DNA of 64,000 nt from JABDMH01 sp965222645 (GTDB taxonomy: Bacteria > Bacteroidota > Bacteroidia > Chitinophagales > Saprospiraceae). Each line of letters begins with the position of its first letter. Position 1 is the stretch's first letter. Both the position numbers and the translations under genes were made by a program. The stretch is from assembly GCA_965222645.1 (NCBI GenBank), contig OZ244968.1:2232001-2296000 (forward strand), in the 5' to 3' direction. This document shows positions 36,879 through 45,819 of the stretch, one piece after another. A model generated the notes under the pieces. It made no database searches and was not told where the DNA came from. It worked only from the letters and a program-made list of their open reading frames with translations.

Positions 36879-37205
36879 CGTATTGAGCTATTTAAAAATC
36901 AAATAATGTGAATATAATCAATTTGAGTATGAACTTATGAAGGAATGTGGATTCCACGGTTGGAGAGCACGATTTTGCCAATTCGACATTTATCATGTGG
37001 TTTGGTTTCATGACAAGTCATCTAACTCGCAATGCCTCCTTGTTAAGCACTTCCTAATTTGCAGAAATCACGCTCGTTACGAAGTCTATTCCATAAATTG
37101 AGACTCACATTCTATTCGAAGATCTTGGGATAAAAAATAACCCACATCTCATCACTTTTTTCTATTTTGCTGCAATTACATTCTTGTAAGTGTAACGTAG
37201 ACTAA
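36879..37205. other. Intergenic region between sulfatase and PLP-enzyme genes
   Basis: About 330 bases between divergent genes. It is AT-rich, with several short palindromes, but I see no RNA gene, conserved hairpin or clear promoter pair. It should contain both promoters. Confidence 0.5.
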
Positions 37206-38156
37206 GTGGCTCAAGTTTTTACTCCTGTGCAATTAATCAATGACCCGTTTTTACTAGAAAGGGGTGTAAGACTCTATGTAAAAAGGGATGATTATTTGGG
37301 CGTGTACTGTCAGGGTGTCAAGTACCGCAAACTGAAGTACATAATAGCGCACTGCAAGGAAAGTGGTATAGATCAAATCCTATCTTTTGGGGGAATGTTT
37401 TCCAGCCATCTGTATGCACTTGCGGCTGCTGGTCATAAACATCAGCTCAAAACTATCGGTATTCTACAAGGGGTGGTAAAAGAATGGAATCCGTTTACCA
37501 ATGCTATGCTTGTCTGGGGTATGGATCTCCATCCCGTCACACGAAGTTTTTATAAAAAGAGAAATAATCCGGAAAATCTGGCACAACTGAAAGATCAGTT
37601 TCCAAGAGCCTATTTTGTTACTGAGGAAAGCCAGCATAAACTTCCCATGCGAGGTGTCGGGGAAATTGTAAAGGAAGTCACATCACAAATCGATTTTAAG
37701 ATTGACCATTGGGCTGTTCCTTACTTCACAGGTGGTACTGCGATCGGCATTGCCAAGCAACTTGGATGGAATGACAAGCTGCATCTGTTCATTTTGAGGA
37801 GGGGATTAGACGCTAGGCCAATTGTTAAAAATCTGACGAGGGGCAATTGGCTCCGCGAGAAAAATGTGGGTTTTTATAAGGCTGTACTCAAGGGGTCGAA
37901 GAAAAGCAAAAAATTAGAAAAATTTATAACGGATTTTTACGAAAAACACAACATAAAACTCGATCCCTTCTACACCGGCAAAATGTTTAAAAAAATCTAC
38001 AGAAATGTAGAGGAGGAAATTTATCGGGATTGCAATATTTTAGCACTTCATACGGGAGGTTATGTTAGCATCAGCATTTACAATTTCCGTTTTAGAGCAA
38101 ATTTACAAGATCCACTAAGCCATCTGATTCTCAGCAGTCAACCTATGAAAACATAG
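37206..38156 (+). CDS. PLP enzyme, ACC deaminase/D-cysteine desulfhydrase type
   Basis: A 316-residue fold-type II PLP enzyme. Recognisable features are TPVQLIND near the start, then RLYVKRDDYLG, the Schiff-base region QGVKYRKLKYIIAHC with the lysine in VKYRKL, a Gly/Ser anchor FGGMFSSHLYALAAAGH and FTGGTAIGIAKQLGW. The lysine motif in relatives is GNKxRKL; Gly-Val replaces Gly-Asn here, so substrate handling may differ. These enzymes degrade ACC, D-cysteine or D-serine. Start is GTG 37206, because an in-frame TAA lies directly upstream at 37203-37205. About 316 residues is normal. No partner genes suggest a pathway. Confidence 0.85.
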   Translation: MAQVFTPVQLINDPFLLERGVRLYVKRDDYLGVYCQGVKYRKLKYIIAHCKESGIDQILSFGGMFSSHLYALAAAGHKHQLKTIGILQGVVKEWNPFTNAMLVWGMDLHPVTRSFYKKRNNPENLAQLKDQFPRAYFVTEESQHKLPMRGVGEIVKEVTSQIDFKIDHWAVPYFTGGTAIGIAKQLGWNDKLHLFILRRGLDARPIVKNLTRGNWLREKNVGFYKAVLKGSKKSKKLEKFITDFYEKHNIKLDPFYTGKMFKKIYRNVEEEIYRDCNILALHTGGYVSISIYNFRFRANLQDPLSHLILSSQPMKT

Positions 38157-38236
38157 GTTTTGCTCAAGTGATCATCCTTACCATCGTCAAATACATTTTT
38201 ACAAATTGTTTACAAATCTTTTAAAATGTCTGCAAA

Positions 38237-39664
38237 ATGAAATTGCCTGTATATATTTATCTGGCCGCATTCTTTACGAACATTTTATTTGCACAAACCG
38301 GCAAGAAGGCGCAGCTCGTCAATGACATCGAATCTCAACGCTCAGAGCTCCTCTCGATCAGTGACCAAATCTGGAGACTAGCCGAAACGGCATTCGAAGA
38401 AACGGCATCAGCAAAGCTTCTAATTGATTACGCGATAGCTCAGGGTATGACCGTCGAAGAGGGTGTTGCGGGAATGCCTACCGCATTTATTGCCTCATAC
38501 GGCAGTGGAAAACCGGTCATTGGGATATTGGGAGAATTCGATGCTTTACCAGGTATTTCTCAAAAGGCGGTACCTGAAAAATCAGAACTATACGAAGGTG
38601 CCGCCGGACATGGCTGCGGTCACAACTTGTTTGGCACCGCAAGCCTTGGTGCTGCTGTTGCAATAAAAAATCTGATAGAGTCAGGAGAATTAAAAGGAAC
38701 GATACGGTTTTATGGCACCCCTGCAGAAGAAAAATATTTTGGCAAATTGTATTTCGCCAGGGAAGGCCTCTTTGATGACCTGGATGTCTCCCTTGACTGG
38801 CATCCCAGTGCAGTGACCAAAGCCGAAGTCCAGAGTAATCTGGCACTTATTGATTTTATTGTTGAATTTGAGGGACAGGCTGCTCATGCCTCATTTGACC
38901 CATGGAATGGCCGCAGTGCGGGAGATGGATTGGAGATCTATTCGGTGGGCCTAAATTATTTGCGTGAGCACATCAAGCCATCCGTGCGTATCCACACTCA
39001 TATCCAGCAGAGTGGAGATGTGGTGAATGTAGTTCCGGATTATGCCAAGATCTGGACCCGTGTACGCGATAACTCGTTTAAAGGGATGTTGGGTGTTTTC
39101 GAAAGGGTGAAGGAGATTGCAAGGGGAGCTGCTATCATCGCCAATGTGGATTACGAGATAAGTTTAGTGTCCGGTTTGCACGAAGTGCTGGTAAACAGAA
39201 GGGGTGCCCGGGCTTTGCAAAAGAATCTTGAAATGCTTGGACCAATTAGCTACACCGATGAGGAGGTGGCATTTGCAAAGGCAATACAGACCAATACTGG
39301 TAAGGAACCTACTGGCCTGGATGGAAATATCTATCCTCTGGAAGAAACAATGCCTGTGATGCAGGGAGCTTCTTCAGATGTCGGTGATGTGAGCTGGCTG
39401 GTACCCGAAATCAGACTCAGTGTGACAACAGCTCCAATCGAGACACCATGGCATTCCTGGGCTGTAGTCGCATGTGGGGGAATGAGTATCGGCCATAAGG
39501 GACTGATCTTTGCCGCAAAAGCTCTGGGCATGACCATGATCGATTTGTATGAAGATCCAGCACTTGTCGAGGAGATCAAAACTGAATTTGAGAACCGTCG
39601 CGGAAACCAGGAATATGAAGTGCTTCTACCTGAAGGGCCTCCCCCAATACCAGGGAGGAAGTGA
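38237..39664 (+). CDS. Exported M20 family amidohydrolase (AbgB-like)
   Basis: A 475-residue metallopeptidase of the M20D/AbgB type, which splits amide bonds such as p-aminobenzoyl-glutamate, acyl or indole conjugates, or N-acyl amino acids. Signal peptide at 1-20 (LFAQ). Metal-site motifs: GEFDALPG, GAAGHGCGHNLFGTA, GTPAEEKYFG, WHPSA, the lid region SFDPWNGRSAGDGLE and the late TPWHSWAVVACGGMSIGHKG. All expected His/Asp/Glu are present. It sits 25-29 bases upstream of the FAD dehydrogenase on the same strand, so the two may be co-transcribed. A periplasmic location is uncommon but not unique. Confidence 0.92.
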   Translation: MKLPVYIYLAAFFTNILFAQTGKKAQLVNDIESQRSELLSISDQIWRLAETAFEETASAKLLIDYAIAQGMTVEEGVAGMPTAFIASYGSGKPVIGILGEFDALPGISQKAVPEKSELYEGAAGHGCGHNLFGTASLGAAVAIKNLIESGELKGTIRFYGTPAEEKYFGKLYFAREGLFDDLDVSLDWHPSAVTKAEVQSNLALIDFIVEFEGQAAHASFDPWNGRSAGDGLEIYSVGLNYLREHIKPSVRIHTHIQQSGDVVNVVPDYAKIWTRVRDNSFKGMLGVFERVKEIARGAAIIANVDYEISLVSGLHEVLVNRRGARALQKNLEMLGPISYTDEEVAFAKAIQTNTGKEPTGLDGNIYPLEETMPVMQGASSDVGDVSWLVPEIRLSVTTAPIETPWHSWAVVACGGMSIGHKGLIFAAKALGMTMIDLYEDPALVEEIKTEFENRRGNQEYEVLLPEGPPPIPGRK

Positions 39665-39692
39665 ATTCGAATTTTAAATCAAAGTTCTTGTG

Positions 39693-41326
39693 ATGGAAAA
39701 ACACCGGTCTGATGTCGTGGTGGTCGGGGGTGGGCTGTCCGGAATCATATGCACATACGAATTGTTAAATGCGGGAAAGAAAGTCCTACTCATCGACCGC
39801 GATAAAAGTGAAAACCTGGGAGGGTTGGCAAGATGGGCATTTGGTGGGATGCTTTTTGTAGATACACCGCATCAACGCAGAATGGGCATCAGAGACAGTG
39901 TAGATATTGCAAGGCAGGATTGGTTTTCTTTTGCAGAATTTGATGATGACGAATATTGGGGCAAGAAATGGGCTGAACAATATCTTCATCTATGCAGGGA
40001 TCAAGGATACCGGTATCTGCGCGATCATGGGATTAGTTTTTTTCCAATTTTAAATTTTCCGGAAAGGGGATTATACGTACATGGCAACTCACTTCCGAGG
40101 TTTCATATGGTTTGGGGTACGGGCCAGGCCCTCACCGAGGTCTTTACTAAGCTCATTTACAATCATCCCGCAAAACAAAACCTTGAGCTCAAGTTTCGAT
40201 ATCGCGCCACCGAAATTCTAGTGGGACACAATAGGATTGAAGGAATTCGGGGAGTTGATGAAAGCGCGAAGAAAGATTTCGAAATCAGATCAGATCAGGT
40301 CGTAATTGCTACCGGAGGCATAAATGGTAGTTTGGAGAAAGTGAGGGAAAACTGGCCAAATCCTGGGGATCTCCACCGGAAGTCATCTTGAATGGTGCAC
40401 ACGAGTACGCCATTGGAGATCTTCATGATGCTGCAAAAAAGATCAACGCGAATGTGGTAAACCTGGATAAACAATGGAACTACGCCATGGGCATCCGGCA
40501 CTATGCCCCGAGAAAAAAAGAGCACGGACTAAGTTTGGTGCCTATGAAATCAACTCTCTGGTGCAATTATGAAGGCCAAAGAATCGGTCCGATGCCACTG
40601 GTCACACCATATGACACCCGGTTTTTGGTCGAGCGTATCTGTCGCGAACCGCTCCAATACTCGTGGCAAATCCTGAATGCTAAAATCGCAAGTCGCGAGT
40701 TTTCGATCTCCGGGTCAGAACACAATGTGGCCATGAGGGAAAAGAAGCTCTTGAGGTTCCTCTATGGTATGTTTATAAAAGGAAGCGGTGATCTCATGCA
40801 GAAAATTGCAGACACTTGCGAAGAAGTGATCGTCGCATCGTCACTTGATCAGCTCGTAAGCAAAATGAATGACCTGGCGGGAGGAAATCACGTCAAGAAA
40901 AAATACATCCTCGAGGCGGCAACAAAATATGATGCTGAAATTAGGAGAGGATCCCGCTACTTTCAAGATGAACAACTTATCCGCATTGCCCAGGTGCGCA
41001 AATATATTGGTGACCGTGTGCGCACCTGTCGTTTCCAGCAAATTCTGGATCCCAGAGCGCTTCCTCTCATTGCCATAAGGGGTCACATACTTTCCCGGAA
41101 GAGCATGGGTGGAATACAGACTAACCTGCAATCCCAGGTGCTGGCTCAACCAGATGAGAACGGAGAACAAAAGCCGATTGAGGGCCTTTACGCTATCGGT
41201 GAGTGTGCCGGTTTTGGTGGTGGAGGTATGCACGGTCACCGGTCTCTGGAAGGCACATTTCTTGGGGGTTGCGTCATCAATGCCAGGGTCGCAGCCGCCC
41301 ATATCGCTGGTAAACCGCTGGATTAA
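39693..41326 (+). pseudogene. FAD-binding dehydrogenase (KstD-like) with frameshift
   Basis: One ~545-residue flavoprotein gene split into two frames. Part 1 (39693-40391) has the FAD motif VVVVGGGLSGIICTYELL and GGLARWAFGGMLFVD and runs to GGINGSLEKVRENWPNPG, then out of frame to TGA. Part 2 continues from about 40364 as WGSPPEVILNGAHEYAIGDL and ends with RGHILSRKSMGGIQTNL, ALYAIGECAG-like (GLYAIGECAGFGGGGMHG) and GTFLGG. Family members read ENWPxxWGxPPEVILNG without a break, so one base is missing in CCAAATCCTGGGG near 40361-40364. It may be a sequencing error or a genuine recent loss; both halves are otherwise intact. Such enzymes oxidise 3-ketosteroids or similar. ATG 39693 is preferred over GTG 39690. 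Confidence 0.8.
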
Positions 41327-41570
41327 TTCCATTTCAGATCTTTTGCCACCCTGCTATTTCCCTCCAGTCCCTCACCTGAAAAGAACTTCTTTGACAACAT
41401 CCCTTAGTTACCTACAGTCCCGAAACTCTCCGCTACTCTCATCACCAAACCATTCAAGTACCCAACTACGGCCACACTAACTAAATACCCCAATTATTCA
41501 TCCTAATCACACTACTACTCAACTACTTAAGCACCAATCCCTTCAAAGGGTGTATAACTCCCCACTTTAG

Positions 41571-41578
41571 TATATTTG
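41571..41578 (+). promoter_or_regulatory. -7 box upstream of the amidotransferase gene
   Basis: TATATTTG matches the Bacteroidota -7 consensus TAnnTTTG exactly, 24 bases before ATG 41603. An AAGAAGG Shine-Dalgarno-like site at 41595-41601 follows. No good -33 TTG is seen. It would start the transcript of the amidotransferase/ATP-grasp pair. Confidence 0.45.
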
Positions 41579-41602
41579 GCTCCGATTTTGATGTAAGAAG
41601 GT

Positions 41603-42406
41603 ATGCAACGAGCAGCAATTATAGACATGTATGATGGGACACCCAATCTGGGATTGGCAAGTATTGTACATCTTCTGGAGAAGGACTTTCCCGGTATTAC
41701 ATATGATATCTTTGAGATACGGGGCCGTCATGAGGTTCCCGATTTAGACTATGATGTCTATATCTCCACCGGGGGCCCCGGCCATCCATTGGAAGGAAAT
41801 GAGGCCTGGGAAGATCGATATTTCAAATTGGTAGATGACATCATCGAAGTCAATCAGCTGGAAAAAGACAAGAAGTTTATGCTTTTTATTTGTCACTCCT
41901 TCCAGATCGCATGTGCTCACTTCGGCATCGGCACCATCAATAAGCGCCCTGAGGAGTCTTTTGGCATTTTCAGAGTTAAGAAGACTGCTTCTGGTGACAA
42001 AGACCCTATCTTTAGGTACCTGCCCGATCCTTTTTACGCAGCAGATTTTCGCACCTATCAGGTGGTGGATCCGGATTTGCAAGACGTTGAGGAGAAGGGA
42101 TTTGAGATTCTGGCTATGGAAGATGACCGCAATCACGATTTTGAGCACCAGGCCCTCATGGCTGTAAAGTTTACCGATCAGATCTACGGAGTACAATTCC
42201 ATCCGGAAGCGTATCCGAGCGGCATGACTACGTATTTCAAACAGGAAAATAGAAAACAAACAGTATTGGATCAATATGGCATAAGAGCCTACAATGAAAT
42301 GATGTTTCATCTCAGAGATCCTATCAAGATAGACCTTACGCACAAAAAAGTAGTGCCCGGCTTCTTGAAGTATGCACAGGGTGTATTAAATTGCAAAGTT
42401 ATTTGA
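41603..42406 (+). CDS. Class I glutamine amidotransferase-like protein
   Basis: A 267-residue protein with a complete GATase triad: Cys97 in FICHSFQ, His200 and Glu202 in GVQFHPEA. The glycine-rich strand STGGPGHPLEG is at 55-65. GATases supply ammonia from glutamine to a partner synthetase. It resembles stand-alone GMP-synthase-like GATases found in Bacteroidota. It is followed after 15 bases by the probable ATP-grasp gene, the likely acceptor enzyme; channelling of ammonia to a carboxylate would make an amide. The product is not known. A tail beyond residue 210 (DPIKIDLTHKKVVPGFLKYA) is family-specific. Confidence 0.85.
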   Translation: MQRAAIIDMYDGTPNLGLASIVHLLEKDFPGITYDIFEIRGRHEVPDLDYDVYISTGGPGHPLEGNEAWEDRYFKLVDDIIEVNQLEKDKKFMLFICHSFQIACAHFGIGTINKRPEESFGIFRVKKTASGDKDPIFRYLPDPFYAADFRTYQVVDPDLQDVEEKGFEILAMEDDRNHDFEHQALMAVKFTDQIYGVQFHPEAYPSGMTTYFKQENRKQTVLDQYGIRAYNEMMFHLRDPIKIDLTHKKVVPGFLKYAQGVLNCKVI

Positions 42407-42421
42407 TCATTCTCTAGTCTT

Positions 42422-43612
42422 ATGCAATCCGTCGCCAGAAAACGCTTTAATCGTTCCTTTAGCGCGGAAAAATATCAATCATTCTTAAACGAGGTAAACT
42501 TAAGGTATGACCATATACCTAATTTTAGAATAGCCGAAACTCCCGTTTTTATCGGAAAAGATCTCAGAGATCGTCTCTTCGAGGCTTGCGATAAAATAGT
42601 ATCTGTAATTTGCCGTGACGATTTCAAATCAAAAACGGAAGGAGCTCTGGGAGAAGATTATCGAGTACCCAATGAAGACAATCACGCTACGTTTCTCCAA
42701 ATGGACTTCGGTGTTGCAAAAGATACTCATGGTAATCTCCAGCCAAAGTTAATTGAGGTCCAGGGGTTTCCCACGCTCTACTTTTATCAGGATATGATTG
42801 CCCATCTCTATAGACGACACTTTGATATCGCGGAAAATTTTTCCCACCTCGTGGGTTTTACATCAGAAAAATATATCGACCTGCTCCGGCAGATTATTAT
42901 TGGTGACTGCAATCCTAAAAACGTAGTCCTTCTTGAAATAGATCCTGATAAACAAACTACGAGAATAGATTTTTTATGCACTGAGGAAAAATTAGGAATT
43001 AAAATTCTGTGCATCAGCGATCTTAAATCGGCAGGCCGGTCACTTTACTATATCGATGATGACGGCAATAAAATGGATGTACATCGCATTTACAACAGGG
43101 TCATTTTTGATGAGCTGATCCAGCGCACCGACCTAAATCATGAATTTCTCTTTACTCGGGAATGGGATGTGCATTGGGTGGGTCATCCGAATTGGTTTTT
43201 TAGGATAAGTAAATATGCAATGCCATTATTTGACAATGAGTATGTGCCTAAGTCCTGGTATCTAAAGGATTTAAATCAGATACCTGATGATCTGGAGAAT
43301 TACGTACTAAAACCCATGTTTTCCTTCTCCGGAAGTGGAGTTGTTTTTCATGTTAATAGAGAAGCAATACAAAAGACAAACAATCCTACCAATTATATTC
43401 TGCAGGAAAAAATAAAGTATGAGCCCATCATCGAAACTCCTGACGAATTGGTAAAATGCGAAATAAGAATGCTCTTATTGTGGCCAGAGGGTAATTCCAG
43501 ACCTTTTTTAGTAAACAATTTAGTGCGTCTGTCGAAAGGCGAAATGATTGGAGTCAAATACAATCGAGACAAGGATTGGGTAGGTGGTAGTATAGGATTC
43601 TTTGAGGAGTGA
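42422..43612 (+). CDS. Probable ATP-grasp ligase paired with the GATase
   Basis: A 396-residue cytoplasmic protein. The C-terminal half has ATP-grasp-like elements in order: ENYVLKPMFSFSGSGVVFHV (nucleotide Lys and glycine loop), NYILQEKIKYEP (hinge) and VKCEIRMLLLWP with NNLVRLSKGEMIGVKYN (metal/Arg site). The N-terminal half includes HATFLQMDFGVAKD and KLIEVQGFPTLYFYQDM, reminiscent of glutathionylspermidine-synthase-like or circularly permuted ATP-grasp proteins. I cannot name the family with certainty. It starts 15 bases after the GATase gene and shares its transcript. A carboxylate-amine ligase using ammonia from the GATase is the simplest reading. The GT4 gene converges on it and their 3' regions are close (stop at 43612; GT4 stop at 43648). 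Confidence 0.65.
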   Translation: MQSVARKRFNRSFSAEKYQSFLNEVNLRYDHIPNFRIAETPVFIGKDLRDRLFEACDKIVSVICRDDFKSKTEGALGEDYRVPNEDNHATFLQMDFGVAKDTHGNLQPKLIEVQGFPTLYFYQDMIAHLYRRHFDIAENFSHLVGFTSEKYIDLLRQIIIGDCNPKNVVLLEIDPDKQTTRIDFLCTEEKLGIKILCISDLKSAGRSLYYIDDDGNKMDVHRIYNRVIFDELIQRTDLNHEFLFTREWDVHWVGHPNWFFRISKYAMPLFDNEYVPKSWYLKDLNQIPDDLENYVLKPMFSFSGSGVVFHVNREAIQKTNNPTNYILQEKIKYEPIIETPDELVKCEIRMLLLWPEGNSRPFLVNNLVRLSKGEMIGVKYNRDKDWVGGSIGFFEE

Positions 43613-43647
43613 TAAACAAGGGTCCCTACCCGATTACTTCCAAAAAA

Positions 43648-44739
43648 TTAGAATTCGGTAGTGAGTATCTCAAAGAGAGTTTTGGTCTCCTTTACAGTAC
43701 GGTTTATATGGAAATTTTCCTCAATGTGCTCTTTGGCTGCTATGCCATGTTGTTGTCTTTCATTGGGATTCTTGTAGTAAAAAAGGATTGCATCACAAAG
43801 CGCTTTGGGATCTCCTGGTGGAACGACCAAACCACATTTTTGGTTGATCACTACACCGCGATTACCCGGTATATCAGTCATTATTGGAGCACAGCCCATA
43901 CTCATAGCTTCCAAAAGTGATTTTGTCGTCGCCTCTCCCTTGATCGAGGGGAGTACAAAACAATCGCAGGAAGCCAAAATCGACAAAGGATCATTCCGCC
44001 AACCTGTCACGTGAATATGGGCTCTCATCGGACTCCTTTTAATCAGATCCTTGAGCCGTCCTTTATCCATGTCTCTGCCAATTAAAAGCATATGCAAATC
44101 AGGAAGTCTTCCTAGTAGGTAAGTTGACTTAAGCAGGTACTTTATCCCCTTAAATTCGCGTGCGTTAGCCATACATGAAATCACAAATGAATTCTGTGGA
44201 ATCGAAAATTCCGATAGGGAAACCGGAATAATATTTTGATACCAGGCAGGATCGTGACCTTTATTAATCGTTATTGCCTTTTTATTGTCAAAAAATCTCT
44301 GTCTGAATAACAGTTCTTTAATCGAGTCTGCCAGACATACAACTTTATCTACCCTGGGATTCAAATATTTAGCATAAGCCGTAGGATCATACCAGTGAAT
44401 ATTGCCAGTATATCCGCGATACAAAACAACTTTCACTTGCAGGTCTCTCGCAGCAATCAAACCGTTAATGATCGCCTGACTGTTAAAAAGATAAAAAATC
44501 TTATATTTTTCAGTACGCGTTTTTTCCTGAAGAAACCGGACAAAATCTTTATCGTACTTTTTTTTTGGATGATTTGTAAAAACTTTAACCTCGTTTTTTT
44601 CGAAAAATTCCTGATACGGTGTGCCGGGATATGTGACTATATCTATTTGCAACCCACGATTTTTCAGACCGACCATGAGATGAGCCTCCGGCCGTGTGGC
44701 CTGTAAGTCACGATAATCACTGATTACTAGTACACGCAA
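43648..44739 (-). CDS. GT4-family glycosyltransferase
   Basis: A 363-residue GT-B glycosyltransferase. Donor-domain hallmarks: ISCMANAREFKGIKYLLKST, LLIGRDMDKGRL, HVTGWRNDPLSILASCDCFV and the EX7E-type segment PSIKGEATTKSLLEAMSMGC, followed by PIMTDIPGNRGVV and NQKCGLVVPPGDPKALCDAI. The N-terminal acceptor domain starts MRVLVISDYRD. Start must be TTG (44737-44739); the frame upstream closes at TAA and holds no ATG. It adds a sugar from a nucleotide donor to an unknown acceptor; the relatives make cell-surface glycans. Its 3' end faces the ATP-grasp gene and its 5' end lies 11 bases past the stop of the TIM-barrel gene, with which it may be co-transcribed. Confidence 0.88.
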   Translation of the reverse strand: MRVLVISDYRDLQATRPEAHLMVGLKNRGLQIDIVTYPGTPYQEFFEKNEVKVFTNHPKKKYDKDFVRFLQEKTRTEKYKIFYLFNSQAIINGLIAARDLQVKVVLYRGYTGNIHWYDPTAYAKYLNPRVDKVVCLADSIKELLFRQRFFDNKKAITINKGHDPAWYQNIIPVSLSEFSIPQNSFVISCMANAREFKGIKYLLKSTYLLGRLPDLHMLLIGRDMDKGRLKDLIKRSPMRAHIHVTGWRNDPLSILASCDCFVLPSIKGEATTKSLLEAMSMGCAPIMTDIPGNRGVVINQKCGLVVPPGDPKALCDAILFYYKNPNERQQHGIAAKEHIEENFHINRTVKETKTLFEILTTEF

Positions 44740-44750
44740 AAAACTAAATG

Positions 44751-45632
44751 CTAATTATCCTTATCAATTTCTTTCTTCACTTCTGTGAGAAAAGGCTCGA
44801 GCCTTTCCATAGGATCACTGGGTCTCAGGGTCTCCAATGGTAAATACCCGTGATAACCTCCATCCTTTATCAAAGCGATGAGCTTCGGAATGGCAGTGGG
44901 CTCTTTGATTTCCTTGCGGTAGACATGTTCCTTAATCTGCCAGGTACGCGCATATGGCATCAGAATTCTGATGTCCTCGTAGGGGTCATTTAGCCTCACA
45001 GACCCAATATCGAGATTGAGTCCAAACCAGGGAGAATCGATTGCATCAAGTACATAAAGGATATCTTCAAGTGTCTTTAAAGCATCAAAATGATTTTGCA
45101 TTGTGATTATTACTCCATTTCGAGATCCATAATCTACACATTTTTGAATGGAATCGACAATCCATTGCATTGCCTCATTCTTTTTGCCCTCGGGGATTTT
45201 CTTTCCTGCAAAAATCCTCAATACAGGTGCATCCATTTTTGCAGCTACATCGATCCATTTTCTTGTCAATTCGATTGACTTCCTTCTTTCATTCACGTCC
45301 GGCACTGCAAAATCGGTCCGAATTCCGGTACCACTTATTGCCATACCCTGATCAAATGCCTGTCTTTTAATCGTGTATATGTATTCATCTGATGGCACCT
45401 CCGGATATCCAGTAAAATAATATCCAGTAGGATCTACTGCGTCAAATCCCAGTCTACCACAATACGAGATCACTTCTTCGAGTGACATCTTTCCACTACT
45501 CAGATAGGAATTGAACGAATAAAGATTGCAGCTCGTCTTTAATTTATAATCTACAACGGGATCCGGGATCTTAAGTGATACAGGAAGTAAGGGTAACAGA
45601 GTCGAATACTTTACAAATTTGCGTCTTTCCAT
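44751..45632 (-). CDS. Sugar phosphate isomerase/epimerase-like TIM barrel
   Basis: A 293-residue protein of the AP-endonuclease 2/xylose isomerase-like TIM-barrel superfamily. N-terminus MERRKFVKYSTLLPLLPVSL has twin arginines before a hydrophobic stretch, so Tat export is likely. Metal ligands can be assigned to the β-strand ends: the Glu/Asp region VLRIFAG, HFDALKTLEDI (His, Asp), GLNLDIGS (Asp), WQIKEHV (Glu/His) and YLPLETLRP (Glu). Relatives epimerise or isomerise keto-sugars or inositols. It is followed by the GT4 gene after 11 bases and is divergent from the D-aminoacylase-like gene. The exact substrate is unknown. Confidence 0.85.
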   Translation of the reverse strand: MERRKFVKYSTLLPLLPVSLKIPDPVVDYKLKTSCNLYSFNSYLSSGKMSLEEVISYCGRLGFDAVDPTGYYFTGYPEVPSDEYIYTIKRQAFDQGMAISGTGIRTDFAVPDVNERRKSIELTRKWIDVAAKMDAPVLRIFAGKKIPEGKKNEAMQWIVDSIQKCVDYGSRNGVIITMQNHFDALKTLEDILYVLDAIDSPWFGLNLDIGSVRLNDPYEDIRILMPYARTWQIKEHVYRKEIKEPTAIPKLIALIKDGGYHGYLPLETLRPSDPMERLEPFLTEVKKEIDKDN

Positions 45633-45819
45633 TTTTGCATTTCAGTAGAAGAAAAGTTTAGAAGTCATAGCAGTTTTAAAAGTACTGCAATTGCTGAAAT
45701 AATATGGCTTTAGCCGCCTAAATGTAAGAGATTTACGAATCAAGAGTACACCGTCAATTGAGATCGAAACTCTGTTTCTTTGATCCCTTTTTCTTACTTT
45801 GATTTTCAAAATCTGATTA

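Noticed and set aside
41744..42343. 199-codon minus-strand frame
   Set aside because: It is antisense to the well-supported GATase gene with no domain.
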